Assembly: GCF_900176425.1 (NCBI RefSeq)
Contig: NZ_FWXS01000009.1
Span: 64,001 to 128,000 of the forward strand
Origin: Moheibacter sediminis
GTDB taxonomy: Bacteria; Bacteroidota; Bacteroidia; Flavobacteriales; Weeksellaceae
Direction: 5' to 3'
DNA: 64,000 nucleotides
Both the position numbers and the translations under genes were made by a program. Each line of letters opens with the position of its first letter. Position 1 is the first letter of the stretch. The notes beneath the pieces were generated by a model, which saw only the letters and a program-made list of their open reading frames with translations, did not search any database and was not told where the DNA came from. Positions 49,990 through 57,454 of the stretch are shown here, one piece after another.

Positions 49990-50873
49990 AAGATTTTAAA
50001 TTAATGTGCTTTGCTTTTGTTCTTTTTTCGGGAGTACTATATTCTCAAACGGAACAACAAGTTTATAATTATTTCAAAGGCATTTCTAAAGAAAAAGGAT
50101 TTGAAAAACTTGATTCCTTAATTAATATGAGCAATAAAAAAGAGGATGTAATTTATTTAAAGGCATTGGTAGCTTCAAATGTTTACGATGATTATGAAGT
50201 TGCGATTTTAAGTTATGAACAATATCTGGAAGTCATCTCTGATACGCTTTCTAATTCTATGGTTTATTTGAATTTATGTAAAAATTATTACAAAATAGGA
50301 CAAACAGAAAAGGCCCAACAATTCCTCAAAAAAGCAGAAGAAATCAACCCCGAAAACCCATATATTCTACATGAATTAGGCTATATGATAGATGAGTACA
50401 CTCCAGAAAATCTAGAGATTCAATATAAATATTATGAAAAAGCATTGCAAAATGCTTATAAATTTGAATATAGTAAAAAGGACAAATTTTTAGAACCGAT
50501 GATTTTAGGAAATATTGGTTTTAATCTTTATCATCAGAAAAGGACAGAGGAATCGGAAGCCTATTTGCTCCAATCTGTTTCTATAAAAGAAGATAAGAAT
50601 GTATTTAATAATTTAGCGAATACCTATCAAAGGCTTGGCAAATACGACAAAGCTTTGCAGTATTACAATAAGACGCTTTCTATCGACCCTAAATATTTAT
50701 ATGCAATTAATGGAAAAGCCAATACCTATTTCCGACAAGGAGATAAAGAAATGGCTTGTAAATTTTGGGAAGAAGCCTTGAAATCAGGATATGAATACCA
50801 AGATGAATGGAATGCTCAATATGACATAGAAAATCCAAAAACTCTTGTGGAAAAACATTGTAATAAGAAATGA
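49986..50873 (+). CDS. exported tetratricopeptide-repeat protein between umuC and umuD
   Basis: 295 residues: signal peptide MKDFKLMCFAFVLFSGVLYSQ, then helical repeats. TPR motifs are clear near 90-125 (LCKNYYKIGQTEKAQQFLKK) and 205-270 (LANTYQRLGKYDKALQYYNK, and NGKANTYFRQGDKEMACKFW). The start at 49986 gives an ATGA overlap with umuC; its own stop gives another with umuD. TPR domains mediate protein contacts, but this one should be outside the cytoplasm. Its presence inside an SOS-mutagenesis operon is unexplained. No other domain is visible. Confidence 0.85.
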   Translation: MKDFKLMCFAFVLFSGVLYSQTEQQVYNYFKGISKEKGFEKLDSLINMSNKKEDVIYLKALVASNVYDDYEVAILSYEQYLEVISDTLSNSMVYLNLCKNYYKIGQTEKAQQFLKKAEEINPENPYILHELGYMIDEYTPENLEIQYKYYEKALQNAYKFEYSKKDKFLEPMILGNIGFNLYHQKRTEESEAYLLQSVSIKEDKNVFNNLANTYQRLGKYDKALQYYNKTLSIDPKYLYAINGKANTYFRQGDKEMACKFWEEALKSGYEYQDEWNAQYDIENPKTLVEKHCNKK

Positions 50874-51313
50874 AAAAAAAATTTTCTTTAGACGACGAAC
50901 TCGAATTTATTCCTTTCAAAACAGAAGGAAACAAAATTTATGTAAATTATTACCGCGATGAAATCCAAGCCGGATTTCCTTCGCCTGCAGATGATTTCAT
51001 CGAACAGAAATTGAGTTTGGACGAAAGATATTTATCGCATCCTGATTCTACATATTTGGTGAGAGTCAAAGGAAATTCCATGTCCCCGACATTGTTGGAA
51101 AAGGATATTTTGATCGTGCGTTCTGATGTAGATTTAACCCAAAATAAAATTGCGATTGTTTCTATAAATAAAGCGGCTTTTACAGTAAAACGGATTGATA
51201 TTAATAAAAAACAACTGATTCCCGACAATCAATCTTTCTCTAAAATCCCTATTGGAGAAAATGACACACTTCGTTATCTCGGCGTTGTCATAGCGGTTTT
51301 TAGAGATTTATAG
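50870..51313 (+). CDS. umuD: UmuD-like S24 self-cleaving protein
   Basis: 147-residue LexA/UmuD-family protein without an HTH domain, so UmuD rather than LexA. The cleavage site is Ala34-Gly35 in IQAGFPSPADDF, where E. coli UmuD has Cys-Gly before the same GFPSP segment. The catalytic dyad is Ser70 (KGNSMSPT) and Lys107 (FTVKRI). Cleavage stimulated by RecA would activate it as partner of UmuC. It lies downstream of umuC and the TPR gene, the reverse of the usual umuD-umuC order. Confidence 0.94.
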   Translation: MKKKFSLDDELEFIPFKTEGNKIYVNYYRDEIQAGFPSPADDFIEQKLSLDERYLSHPDSTYLVRVKGNSMSPTLLEKDILIVRSDVDLTQNKIAIVSINKAAFTVKRIDINKKQLIPDNQSFSKIPIGENDTLRYLGVVIAVFRDL

Positions 51314-51352
51314 CAGCCTCTTTCAGGGTAATTTATAACAATTAAGATCTAT

Positions 51353-51370
51353 TTGGCACGGTTTTTTTAT
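51353..51370 (+). promoter_or_regulatory. sigma-54-like -24 motif upstream of a lipoprotein gene
   Basis: TTGGCACG followed by a T tract resembles the -24 box of sigma-54 promoters, but the GC expected 10 nt after the GG is replaced by TT. Downstream, GCGTT and AACGC (51388-51404) form a short dyad. Confidence 0.3.
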
Positions 51371-51423
51371 AATTTAATAGTGTATGGCGTTCAAAATAAA
51401 CGCTTTAATTAAAACTATTTGTT

Positions 51424-51852
51424 ATGAAAAAATTAATGTTATTATCAGTAATGTCAGTTCTGACAATGTCTTTTCTGACTTCTTGCGACAACAAAAACCC
51501 GAATAATGTAAATGATTCCGATATGGATACAATAGTTCCTATGGTTGATGAAACTGAAGATACTTTGGCTACAAGCGGAATGGAAACTAAACCTGAATTG
51601 GAAAATACAGATTTGGTGGCATCTGGAACTTATACCGGAACGGCTAAACAGGTTGATGCTGCAGAAAAAGAAATCTATGTGGAAACAGGCGATGGGAAAA
51701 CATTGGAATTGTATCTAACGGAGGAAACTAAAATCACCAAAAACGGACAGTCTTCTACTTTTGACAATTTAAAAGAAGGTGGAAAGGTAGAAGTTATGGT
51801 AGAAAACAAAGGAGACAAATTGGATCCGAAATCTGTAAATATCATGGAATAA
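51424..51852 (+). CDS. small lipoprotein of unknown function
   Basis: 142-residue lipoprotein (signal peptide and lipobox FLTSC followed by DNKNPNN). An acidic, Asp/Thr-rich linker (about 25-65) leads to a compact domain (about 66-142) with a beta-rich pattern: GTYTGTAKQVDAAEKEIYVE, LYLTEETKITKNG and LKEGGKVEVMVENKGD. This looks like the small OB/barrel modules that read KVxxVDxxxxxIxV, but I assign no family. The promoter region and following terminator suggest a single-gene transcript. Confidence 0.78.
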   Translation: MKKLMLLSVMSVLTMSFLTSCDNKNPNNVNDSDMDTIVPMVDETEDTLATSGMETKPELENTDLVASGTYTGTAKQVDAAEKEIYVETGDGKTLELYLTEETKITKNGQSSTFDNLKEGGKVEVMVENKGDKLDPKSVNIME

Positions 51853-51873
51853 ATATCTGTATTTGAATAATTT

Positions 51874-51911
51874 ATTGCACAGGAAATGAATGTTTTCTGT
51901 GCAATTTTTAT
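51874..51911 (+). terminator. terminator after the small lipoprotein gene
   Basis: ATTGCACAGGAAA and TTTTCTGTGCAAT pair over 13 bp with one G-T pair around a short loop, followed by a T-rich stretch. Confidence 0.82.
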
Positions 51912-52100
51912 TTATCAATAAATTAAATTAATCTAAATGGAAAGCAAAGCAGTATTATATTTAAAAATTCTGAAATAATGATGATTAACATCAACTCACC
52001 CTTTTGCTTGTCCAGTCAGGATTATAAAAGGCTAGAGTTCCTATGATAAATTTTTTGAAAAATTATTGACTGAAGTTGATGAGATTTGTAAGTAAAAAAG

Positions 52101-52171
52101 AGGTTCCGAGCGGATTCGAACCGCTGTAGCAGGTTTTGCAGACCTGAGCCTAGCCACTCGGCCACGGAACC
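52101..52171 (-). tRNA. tRNA-Cys (GCA)
   Basis: The minus strand folds into a full cloverleaf: acceptor GGTTCCG/CGGAACC, a 3-bp D stem GCC/GGC, anticodon stem CAGGT/ACCTG with loop CTGCAAA (anticodon GCA), and T arm AGCGG-TTCGAAT-CCGCT. The discriminator is U, as required for tRNA-Cys. CCA is not encoded. A T run follows the 3' end. Confidence 0.97.
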
Positions 52172-52200
52172 TTTAAGGATTGCAAAGATATAAAATTCTG

Positions 52201-52563
52201 CTAAACAGAAAATTTCTTTTCCATAACAATACTAACTTTTTCTACATTTCCTCCGATCGGCGGATTCATTTTTGAAAATTTTACTTTGGCGAAACTGATT
52301 TGAGGAAGTTCATTATGAATTCTTTGCAAAATTCTTTCCGTCACTGTTTCCAATAATTTTGAACGAATAAGAACTTCTTCTGATACAATTTTATTTAAAT
52401 GAACATAATCTACAGTGTCGCTCAATTCGTCTGTCTGAGCGGATTTTGACAAATCTGCATCAATTTCCAAATCAACCAAATAATCCGAACCTATCAAAGC
52501 TTCTTCTTCCAAACAACCATGATTGGAGTAAATTCTTATATTTTCTAAAATGATTTTTCCCAT
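52201..52563 (-). CDS. folB: dihydroneopterin aldolase
   Basis: 120-residue FolB that cleaves 7,8-dihydroneopterin in folate synthesis. The start GKIILENIRIYSNHGCLEEE carries the family's conserved His-Gly and Glu, and SKLLETVTERILQRI and AKVKFSKMNPPIGG match the substrate-binding helix and the conserved Lys. It starts immediately after the M23 peptidase stop and is co-transcribed with it. Confidence 0.95.
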   Translation of the reverse strand: MGKIILENIRIYSNHGCLEEEALIGSDYLVDLEIDADLSKSAQTDELSDTVDYVHLNKIVSEEVLIRSKLLETVTERILQRIHNELPQISFAKVKFSKMNPPIGGNVEKVSIVMEKKFSV

Positions 52564-53145
52564 TTATTTTCTGTTTTTATGTATAAATCTTGAAGGATTG
52601 ATGTAGCCAGTTACATCTTCTGAATATCCTTTTCCAATTGGCATCCCCACTTTTTCTCTGATTTCAAAGTGCAAATGAGAAAGATACTTTCCATGGGCAT
52701 TGCCGATGGTTCCTATTTTCTGTCCTTTTTTTACGGTATCTCCTTCTTTTACAAATATCTCATCACAATGTGCATAAAGAGATTCAATTCTTTCTCCTGA
52801 TTTTAAAGTATGAACAACTCGTATTACATTTCCCCATCCGCCTTTTAAATCTTCTGCAAAACTCACTTTTCCATTAGCAATTACATAAATAGTATCCCCT
52901 AAATCGGTATCTCCGCCACCCTTGCCATTCCAGTCTTCTCCTAAATGATTATTCTTTCCGAAATGCTGAGCATCATAGTAACCATCACCGTCAGGCTTTC
53001 CAGCCGGAAAATCAAATCCATCTGCCACCAGAGTATTTTCAAGATTATTTGCTAAAACCTCCCTTGCTTCTTCCGCAGAAACAGATTCTTTTCCACAGGA
53101 TAAAATTACAAATGAAGAAATTAAAATAATAGAAAGTTGTTTCAT
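52564..53145 (-). CDS. M23 metallopeptidase lipoprotein
   Basis: 193-residue lipoprotein (lipobox SFVILSC, followed by GKESVS) with a LytM/M23 zinc peptidase domain. The zinc ligands are His and Asp in NNHLGEDWNGKGG near 70 and His in the HLHFEIR motif near 160, with the upstream His in YAHCDEIF. Such enzymes cut peptidoglycan cross-links or act as division regulators. Because the family's catalytic residues are all present, it is likely active. Its -7 element overlaps the T tract of the preceding sod terminator. Confidence 0.9.
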   Translation of the reverse strand: MKQLSIILISSFVILSCGKESVSAEEAREVLANNLENTLVADGFDFPAGKPDGDGYYDAQHFGKNNHLGEDWNGKGGGDTDLGDTIYVIANGKVSFAEDLKGGWGNVIRVVHTLKSGERIESLYAHCDEIFVKEGDTVKKGQKIGTIGNAHGKYLSHLHFEIREKVGMPIGKGYSEDVTGYINPSRFIHKNRK

Positions 53146-53150
53146 GTTTA

Positions 53151-53158
53151 CAAAAATA
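53151..53158 (-). promoter_or_regulatory. -7 element of the M23-folB pair
   Basis: TATTTTTG on the minus strand, 5 nt before the M23 gene ATG. It is built into the T tract of the superoxide dismutase terminator. Confidence 0.45.
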
Positions 53159-53186
53159 AAAAAGTAGAAAGGGTTACTTTCTACTT
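53155..53186 (-). terminator. terminator of the superoxide dismutase gene
   Basis: On the minus strand AAGTAGAAAG and CTTTCTACTT form a perfect 10-bp stem with a 5-nt loop, followed by a T-rich tract. It starts 28 nt after the sod stop. Confidence 0.82.
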
Positions 53187-53214
53187 TACTAAACCTATTT
53201 ACACTGAAATTATT

Positions 53215-53811
53215 TTATCCTTTATACAATTCCGCAACTTTGTCCCAATTTACCACATTGAAAAATGCAGAAACATAGTCTGGACGGCGGTTTTGATAAT
53301 TCAAATAATAAGCATGTTCCCAAACATCCAATCCTAAAATCGGAGTTCCTTGTACATCGGCTACGGGCATCAAAGGATTGTCTTGATTAGGTGTTGAAGT
53401 AATGGCTAATTTCCCATCTTTTACAATCAGCCAAGCCCATCCAGAACCGAAACGAGTTGCAGCTGCTTTTGCAAATTCTTCTTTGAATTTGTCAAAAGAA
53501 CCAAATGCTTCGTCGATTGCCTGAGCCAGTTCCCCTGTCGGCTGTCCGCCACCATTCGGGCTCATCCATTCCCAGAAAAGATTGTGGTTGTAAAAACCTC
53601 CACCGTTATTTCTAACTGCTGGTTTATCTGTTCCTTTTACTAATATTTCTTCGATTGAAAGTCCTTCCAAATCAGTACCTTCAATAGCTGCGTTTAAGTT
53701 TGTAGTGTACGCCGCATGGTGTTTCCCATGATGGATTTCCATCGTTTTTGCATCTATGTGTGGTTCCAATGCATCAAACGCATACGGTAATTTTGGTAAT
53801 TCAAATGCCAT
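53215..53811 (-). CDS. sod: Fe/Mn superoxide dismutase
   Basis: 198-residue cytoplasmic superoxide dismutase. Metal ligands are in [12 protein letters not shown] (about 26-37), GFYNHNLFW (about 72-80), and Asp and His in [20 protein letters not shown] (about 158-177). GSGWAWLIV and the [11 protein letters not shown] region are typical of the cambialistic Fe/Mn group, so metal use cannot be fixed from sequence. There is no signal peptide. It is a single gene with its own promoter and terminator. Confidence 0.96.
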   Translation of the reverse strand: MAFELPKLPYAFDALEPHIDAKTMEIHHGKHHAAYTTNLNAAIEGTDLEGLSIEEILVKGTDKPAVRNNGGGFYNHNLFWEWMSPNGGGQPTGELAQAIDEAFGSFDKFKEEFAKAAATRFGSGWAWLIVKDGKLAITSTPNQDNPLMPVADVQGTPILGLDVWEHAYYLNYQNRRPDYVSAFFNVVNWDKVAELYKG

Positions 53812-53850
53812 GATTTTATGGTTTTAAATGTTAATATGAATGTTTGAACC

Positions 53851-53858
53851 CAAATATA
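53851..53858 (-). promoter_or_regulatory. -7 promoter element of sod
   Basis: TATATTTG on the minus strand, 39 nt before the sod ATG. Unlike several genes in this window, sod therefore has an ordinary leader. Confidence 0.5.
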
Positions 53859-53946
53859 AGGCGCATTTTCTCAATTTGTGTGAAGATTAAATTAAAACTT
53901 CTGATGAGTGGATAAATTTTCTAAATTGCACTAAGAAAATATTCAA

Positions 53947-55173
53947 ATGTCCAGATTCAGAAAAATCATATTGAGAACGCTTCAGGTAATTCTAGGAATT
54001 CTACTGTTGCTGGTTGCGATTTTATACATTACCGGAAACGATTACATCATCCGCGGCGTACAATTGACTTATATGAAAGGACATAATACCGCCAACATAG
54101 ATGATTACAAAGATTTTGATAATAATTTAATTCTTGCGGACAAGCCTCAGCGATGGGAACAGCATGAACTTTTCAATAAAATTCCTCTGACCGATACACT
54201 TCAGAATGAATTGGAAAAATTCAAATCCGTTGGATTTTTTGTAGCGAAGGACGGAAAAGTTTTGTTGGAATATTATTGGGATGGGTATTCAAATGAAAGC
54301 CACACAAATTCATTTTCCATGGCAAAATCTGTGATTACAATGTTATTGGGAAAAGCAATTGAACAAGGTTACATCAAATCATTGGATCAGCCGATTACAG
54401 ACTTCCTGCCTGAATTTAAAGATGATGAATTTGGAAAATTGTGTACAGTAGGTGATTTGTCTGCTATGACTTCCGGCTATGACTGGCTCGAAGATTATTA
54501 TCTCCCATTAAATCCTTCTGCAAAAGCATATTACGGCGATCAAATTGAAAAACAGATGCTCAGTAGAAAATTCATTCAAAAGCCAGGAGGAGATTTCAAT
54601 TATCTTTCAGGCGATACGCAACTTTTAGCGATTGTTCTTCAGAGAGCTACAAAAAGAAGTGCTTCACAATATTTACAGGAAGAATTCTGGCAGCCGATGG
54701 GAATGGAGGAAGATGCTTATTGGTCCAAAGACCGAAAAGACGGCATGGAAAAAGCTTTTTGTTGTTTAAATTCTAATGTGCGTGATTTTGGAAAATTAGG
54801 ACAATTATTGTTGCAGAATGGAAAATGGAACGGAAAACAAATTCTGGATTCAGCTTTTGTGCAAAAAATGATCACACCTAATTACAAAGCCTTCAAGAAA
54901 GGTCAGCCTGCGAGTTATGGATATTCCATCTGGACGGATTACGAGCATCAGCCGAATTTTTACGGATTGATGGGACATCTCGGGCAGCGTGTGATTGTCG
55001 TTCCGAGTGAAAATTTGATCATTGTAAGATTAGGGCATGAAAAAGACAAGAGAAATTTAAACAAAGGATTTCTTGATACAGATACTTATTATTTCGTAGA
55101 TGAAGTAATGAAAATGCTCAAAAACCACAACCTCTTAAACTCACAAAATGCTAAAAAAGATTCCCTCCCATAA
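53947..55173 (+). CDS. serine hydrolase of the beta-lactamase (class C-like) family
   Basis: 408 residues with one N-terminal membrane segment (about 8-28), so anchored facing the periplasm. The SxxK catalytic motif is in NSFSMAKSV near 123-128 and the Y-x-N/S-like motif in FNYLSGD near 218; the third box is probably HLGQRV near 355. Members include esterases, D-aminopeptidases and PBP-like proteins, so substrate is open; nothing specifically indicates antibiotic hydrolysis. It overlaps the next gene by 26 nt in another frame. Confidence 0.9.
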   Translation: MSRFRKIILRTLQVILGILLLLVAILYITGNDYIIRGVQLTYMKGHNTANIDDYKDFDNNLILADKPQRWEQHELFNKIPLTDTLQNELEKFKSVGFFVAKDGKVLLEYYWDGYSNESHTNSFSMAKSVITMLLGKAIEQGYIKSLDQPITDFLPEFKDDEFGKLCTVGDLSAMTSGYDWLEDYYLPLNPSAKAYYGDQIEKQMLSRKFIQKPGGDFNYLSGDTQLLAIVLQRATKRSASQYLQEEFWQPMGMEEDAYWSKDRKDGMEKAFCCLNSNVRDFGKLGQLLLQNGKWNGKQILDSAFVQKMITPNYKAFKKGQPASYGYSIWTDYEHQPNFYGLMGHLGQRVIVVPSENLIIVRLGHEKDKRNLNKGFLDTDTYYFVDEVMKMLKNHNLLNSQNAKKDSLP

Positions 55174-55846
55174 AGTTTTATTCCTTGACATCGAAACCGT
55201 TCCGCAAGTCGGAAGTTGGGACAAACTAAGTCCTGAATGGCAAAATTTATGGTCAAAAAAAGTCGAAAAACAGCTGCCGGAAGACGAAACTGCAGAAGTT
55301 TTTTACGGAAAGCGTGCAGGGATTTTAGCAGAATTTGGGAAAATCATCTGCATTTCCTGCGGGATTATAACGGCTGAAAACACATTGAAGCTCAAAAGTT
55401 TTTATGGCGATGATGAGGTAGATATTTTGCTTGGATTCAATAAATTAATTCATGATAATTATTTCAAATCAGATTTAATTCTTTGCGCACACAACGGAAA
55501 AGAATTTGATTTTCCATTTCTGGCAAGAAGAATGCTCATCAACCAAATTGAAATTCCAGCCATATTAAATTTACAAGGCAAAAAACCTTGGGAAATTCAG
55601 CATCTCGACACGATGGAGTTATGGAAATTCGGAGATTACAAACATTATACTTCACTGAATTTATTGGCAGCTGTCTTGGGGATTCCCACACCAAAAGACG
55701 ACATCGATGGTTCACAGGTCGCGTCAGTTTATTATGAAGAAAATAATTTGGAACGCATCAAAATTTACTGCGAAAAAGACGTTTTAACCGTTGCACAGAT
55801 TTTCAGAAAATTCCGTGGAGAAGATTTATTGGAAAGAGAGGATTAA
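55148..55846 (+). CDS. 3'-5' exonuclease of the PolB-like type
   Basis: 232-residue DEDD exonuclease of the predicted PolB-related family. ExoI FLDIETVPQ is near 11-19, ExoII LCAHNGKEFDFPFLARR near 114-130 and ExoIII with the final Asp in YCEKDVLTVAQ near 204-214 (DEDDy-like). The start at 55148 is accepted despite a 26-nt overlap with the hydrolase gene because it begins just before the domain. The 3' end overlaps the convergent CBS-protein gene by 4 nt. Confidence 0.88.
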   Translation: MLKKIPSHKVLFLDIETVPQVGSWDKLSPEWQNLWSKKVEKQLPEDETAEVFYGKRAGILAEFGKIICISCGIITAENTLKLKSFYGDDEVDILLGFNKLIHDNYFKSDLILCAHNGKEFDFPFLARRMLINQIEIPAILNLQGKKPWEIQHLDTMELWKFGDYKHYTSLNLLAAVLGIPTPKDDIDGSQVASVYYEENNLERIKIYCEKDVLTVAQIFRKFRGEDLLERED

Positions 55847-57246
55847 TTTTCCTCTCCCGTTTCTTCTACCAGATGATTCAGCGTAAGTTCCACTCTTTCA
55901 ACAGAATTTCTGTACATTTTGATAATTTTGGCTGAATAATCATTCAGTTCCAAAATGTCTCCGACTTTCAATTCCTGATCCGGGAAATGCTCTGCAAGTA
56001 AACCTGCCAAAGTATCGTAATGTTCGCTTTCTTCAAATCGATAAGGAATGTGGCGGTTGATATCAGACAAATTGAAATGCGCATTGACAGAATAAATTCC
56101 TTCTGAAATCTTAATTACAATCGGATCTTCATTGTCGTATTCATCCTGGATTTCACCTACCAATTCTTCCAAAATATCTTCCATGCTCACGATTCCGGTC
56201 AGCTCCCCAATTTCATTGGTTACGACTGCCATTTGAATATGTTTTTTCTGAAATTGTTTCAATAAATTCTTGATTTTTGCACTTTCAGAAATGAACAAAG
56301 GCTTGCGCAAAATATTATTGAAACTCGTTTCTTCCGGATTTTCCAAAGTCAATTTCACCAAATCTTTGGTGTAAAGAATTCCTTTTATATTGTCCAAAGA
56401 TTCTTCAAAAACAGGATAACGCGAATAGCCTTCATTAATCACAAAATCAATCGCTTCTTTCACAGTCGTATTTACATCTACAGCCGAAACGTTTTTACGT
56501 AAAGTCTGAATATTATTTACTCTTCTGTCGTCAAATTCAAAAACATTTTGTATAAGGTCACGTTCAGTTTCTTCAATCGCGCCACCTTCCTGGCTTTCCA
56601 TGATGATCATTTTCAATTCTTCTTCCGAATGAATTTCTGAACCATGAATCGCACGGATACCAAATATTCTTAAAATGAAATTCGCCAAACCATTCATCAA
56701 CCAAATTACCGGTTTAAATACAAAATAAAACACTCTCAAAGGCCAAGCAATTGTAAATGTGGTTTTTGCCGGAAATTGTATTGCGAGAGACTTCGGAGCC
56801 AATTCACCAAATACAATGTGTAAAATAGTAATTACAGCAAATGCACCATAAATTGCAGTTTTATTAGCAAATGAAGCCCATTCAGGTCCAGTTAATCCAA
56901 CTGCATCAAAGGCTTTAATCAATAAAGGACCAATTGCACCTTCTCCTACGAAACCTAATCCAAGTGAGGCTAATGTAATACCCAGCTGTGTTGCAGCGAG
57001 ATAAGAATCTAAATTATTAACAATCGTTTTTGCAGTTTTGGCAATTCCAGGGCTTAAATCTGTACGTACATCGATCTGTGAAGTACGGATTTTTACAATT
57101 GCAAATTCCGCAGCGACAAAAAAACCGTTTAAGAATACCAGAAAAATTGTGAGAATTAGTTTCCAAACAGAAACATCATGTGAAATGAGTCCGCCACCAG
57201 GCACGCCGGCAGCAAAAATAAATGAAAGTATGGGGTCTGCGTCCAT
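55843..57246 (-). CDS. CBS-domain membrane protein (CorC/TlyC-like)
   Basis: 467-residue inner-membrane protein. A DUF21/CNNM domain with four hydrophobic segments (about 25-215) is followed by a CBS pair (about 225-350) and a C-terminal CorC/HlyC domain (about 370-455, GDILELNDYSAKIIKM). The family is linked to magnesium or cobalt efflux or regulation; the older name hemolysin is misleading. A well-formed promoter lies about 100 bp upstream. Confidence 0.93.
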   Translation of the reverse strand: MDADPILSFIFAAGVPGGGLISHDVSVWKLILTIFLVFLNGFFVAAEFAIVKIRTSQIDVRTDLSPGIAKTAKTIVNNLDSYLAATQLGITLASLGLGFVGEGAIGPLLIKAFDAVGLTGPEWASFANKTAIYGAFAVITILHIVFGELAPKSLAIQFPAKTTFTIAWPLRVFYFVFKPVIWLMNGLANFILRIFGIRAIHGSEIHSEEELKMIIMESQEGGAIEETERDLIQNVFEFDDRRVNNIQTLRKNVSAVDVNTTVKEAIDFVINEGYSRYPVFEESLDNIKGILYTKDLVKLTLENPEETSFNNILRKPLFISESAKIKNLLKQFQKKHIQMAVVTNEIGELTGIVSMEDILEELVGEIQDEYDNEDPIVIKISEGIYSVNAHFNLSDINRHIPYRFEESEHYDTLAGLLAEHFPDQELKVGDILELNDYSAKIIKMYRNSVERVELTLNHLVEETGEEN

Positions 57247-57344
57247 TAAATAAAATTTACAAGGCAGTCTCTGTTTGTTTTTTTAGAAGACTATAAACTT
57301 TGTTTATTAATGGTTGGAATTAACTCAACCAAAAACCTTTGCAA

Positions 57345-57375
57345 CAAAAATAGAATAATTTCGTTGAATTCCAAA
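57345..57375 (-). promoter_or_regulatory. promoter of the CBS-domain protein gene
   Basis: On the minus strand TTTG (57372-57375), a 19-nt spacer and TATTTTTG (57345-57352) match the Bacteroidetes consensus exactly. The leader would be about 90 nt. Confidence 0.78.
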
Positions 57376-57454
57376 TAGTAGATGCAGAATTACTTCAATC
57401 TCACATTCTAAATATTTGCTTAAATTTCCACTTTCAAAAAATCAATTTGTTCAA

